From NCBI RefSeq assembly GCF_036346295.1, contig NZ_CP107820.1, forward strand, positions 203,651 to 267,650: a stretch of DNA of 64,000 nt, given 5' to 3'. The notes under the pieces were generated by a model, which made no database searches, was not told the DNA's origin, and saw nothing but the letters and a program-made list of their open reading frames with translations. Source of the DNA: Streptomyces sp. NBC_00536. GTDB taxonomy: Bacteria; Actinomycetota; Actinomycetes; Streptomycetales; Streptomycetaceae. Positions 63,464-64,000 of this stretch are shown here, piece by piece (position 1 is the stretch's first letter; each line of letters starts with the position of its first letter). The position numbers and the translations under genes are program-made.

Positions 63464-64000
63464 CGAAGCGGAGGCCTTCCGCCCCAAAGGGGCGGCTTTG
63501 GCCTGCGAAGCAGGCCTCCCCGAGCGAAGCCAGGGGGCTGCTCTTGCCTGAGCGAAGCGAAGGCGGCCCCTTCCCAGGCGCGCAGCGCCTGGGAAAAGGG
63601 CCCTTGGGCCCGAAGCGAAGCGGAGGGCCGGCTATGGGCCGCGAAGCGGCCCGCCCCCGAGCGAAGCGAGGGGGGTCCTCTCGCCTGAGCGAAGCGAAGG
63701 CGGTCCCTTCCCAGGCGCGCAGCGCCTGGGAAGGGGGCCTCCAGCCCGAAGCAAAGCGGAGGGATATCTCTGGTGCGCGAAGCGCACCGCCCCCTCGCGA
63801 AGCGAGGGGGGTCTTGCCGCCTGAGCGAAGCGAAGGCGATCCCTTCCCAGGCGCGCAGCGCCTGGGAAGGGGGCCTTCAGCCCGAAGCGAAGCGGAGGGC
63901 TATCTCTGGCGCGCGAAGCGCGCCGCCCCTTCGCGAAGCAAAGGGGCCTGTCGCCTGAGCGAAGCGAAGGCGATCCCTTCCCAGGCGCGCAGCGCCTGGG
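63464..64000. repeat. Tandem ~135-bp units of GAA/GCA-loop hairpins, continuing past the window
   Basis: Units start at about 63546, 63683, 63819 and 63953 (spacings 137, 136 and 134 bp), with a diverged unit before them. Each holds a block GCCTGAGCGAAGCGAAGGC, a hairpin CCCTTCCCAGGCGC-GCA-(complement) with a 14-bp stem, a CCCGAAGCGAAGCGGAGGG block, a 17-mer hairpin with GAA loop (63500-63516, 63636-63652, 63772-63788, 63908-63924), and a C-run/GAA/G-run hairpin. Short plus-strand ORFs across it are artefacts. Likely a subtelomeric or replication-related structure. Confidence 0.85.

Noticed and set aside
63297..63958. Short plus-strand ORFs in and next to the hairpin array
   Set aside because: The array is structured repeat DNA; the translations merely repeat SEAK/RSEA-type strings.
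63464..64000. CRISPR array
   Set aside because: Repeats are contiguous, palindromic and ~135 bp with no unique spacers; no cas gene is present.
63464..64000. Archetypal Streptomyces telomere
   Set aside because: The usual telomere start (CCCGCGGAGCGGG) and its following palindromes are not seen, and the window edge is not known to be a replicon end. Only a telomere-like or subtelomeric structure can be claimed.
1..64000. tRNA and rRNA genes, insertion sequences with transposases
   Set aside because: I saw no tRNA-like cloverleaf, rRNA segment or transposase/integrase reading frame. Short or degraded ones could be missed by eye.

Overview
This high-GC window is actinobacterial and almost certainly Streptomyces. 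The evidence is extreme G/C at third codon positions, three SARP activators, an AfsA-type butyrolactone synthase with several ArpA/ScbR-like TetR receptors, TTA codons in regulators, and an adjacent tap-tpg telomere-replication pair. The parAB operon, tap-tpg, a possible rep operon and a terminal array of GAA-loop hairpins point to a linear replicon, most likely a large linear plasmid carrying a specialised-metabolite cluster. A chromosome arm cannot be excluded.

Layout. (1) 0-21 kb, mostly minus strand: a compact, highly-reducing-type-II-PKS-like cluster. It has malonyl transferase, an ACP with an ESID site, ketoreductase, two hotdog dehydratases, a free ketosynthase (KS), a Cys-less chain-length-factor (CLF)-like partner, a fused KS-CLF protein and a KASIII-like protein missing two of its triad residues. 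Tailoring and export genes are aldo/keto reductase, FAD oxidoreductase, thermostable-hemolysin-family protein, AMP ligase, Fe(II)/2OG oxygenase, MFS exporter and cupin. A divergent TetR gene, a flavin monooxygenase and a DUF1772 protein flank it. (2) 21-36 kb: a 42-residue peptide, a tandem di-ACP, a catalytically dead KS split by about 440 residues of Pro/Ala/Gly-rich sequence, two Sfp-type PPTases, SARP1, an AMP-ligase homologue lacking its catalytic lysines, a stand-alone condensation-like protein, an acyl-CoA-dehydrogenase-like protein, a two-domain aromatase/cyclase and an XRE-TPR regulator. (3) 37-43 kb: an aromatic hydroxylase, an HFCD flavoprotein, a DinB-like protein, a nucleoside-diphosphate-sugar-epimerase-like SDR and an epoxide hydrolase. 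(4) 43-54 kb: a gamma-butyrolactone/butenolide signalling island with SARP2, TetR1-SARP3, TetR2, TetR3, P450, AfsA homologue and SDRs. Palindromes of ARE type lie at the promoters. (5) 54-64 kb: a truncated receptor gene, parA, parB, tap, tpg, GNAT, two overlapping winged-helix genes with a 36-bp operator-like palindrome and an origin-like dyad region, a small charged protein, and the hairpin array.

How the parts may work together (inference): the AfsA/SDR/P450 set makes a diffusible signal and TetR3 is the likeliest receptor. De-repression would raise the SARPs, two of which carry a TTA codon at the same position (codon 69). The SARPs would in turn activate the polyketide genes, and an 11-bp-pitch TCGAGG repeat lies upstream of the malonyl-transferase/ACP operon. 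Two KS/CLF systems plus an aromatase/cyclase suggest a reduced or polyene acyl chain either used as a starter for an aromatic polyketide or joined to a second unit. The product cannot be named from sequence.

The most unusual structures are the ~135-bp hairpin units at the right edge with compensatory stem changes, eleven GTTAACGSCGTTAAC palindromes spread through parAB-tap (several inside coding sequence as Val-Asn-Ala repeats), and the set of PKS/NRPS-like proteins with missing catalytic residues at 21-32 kb.
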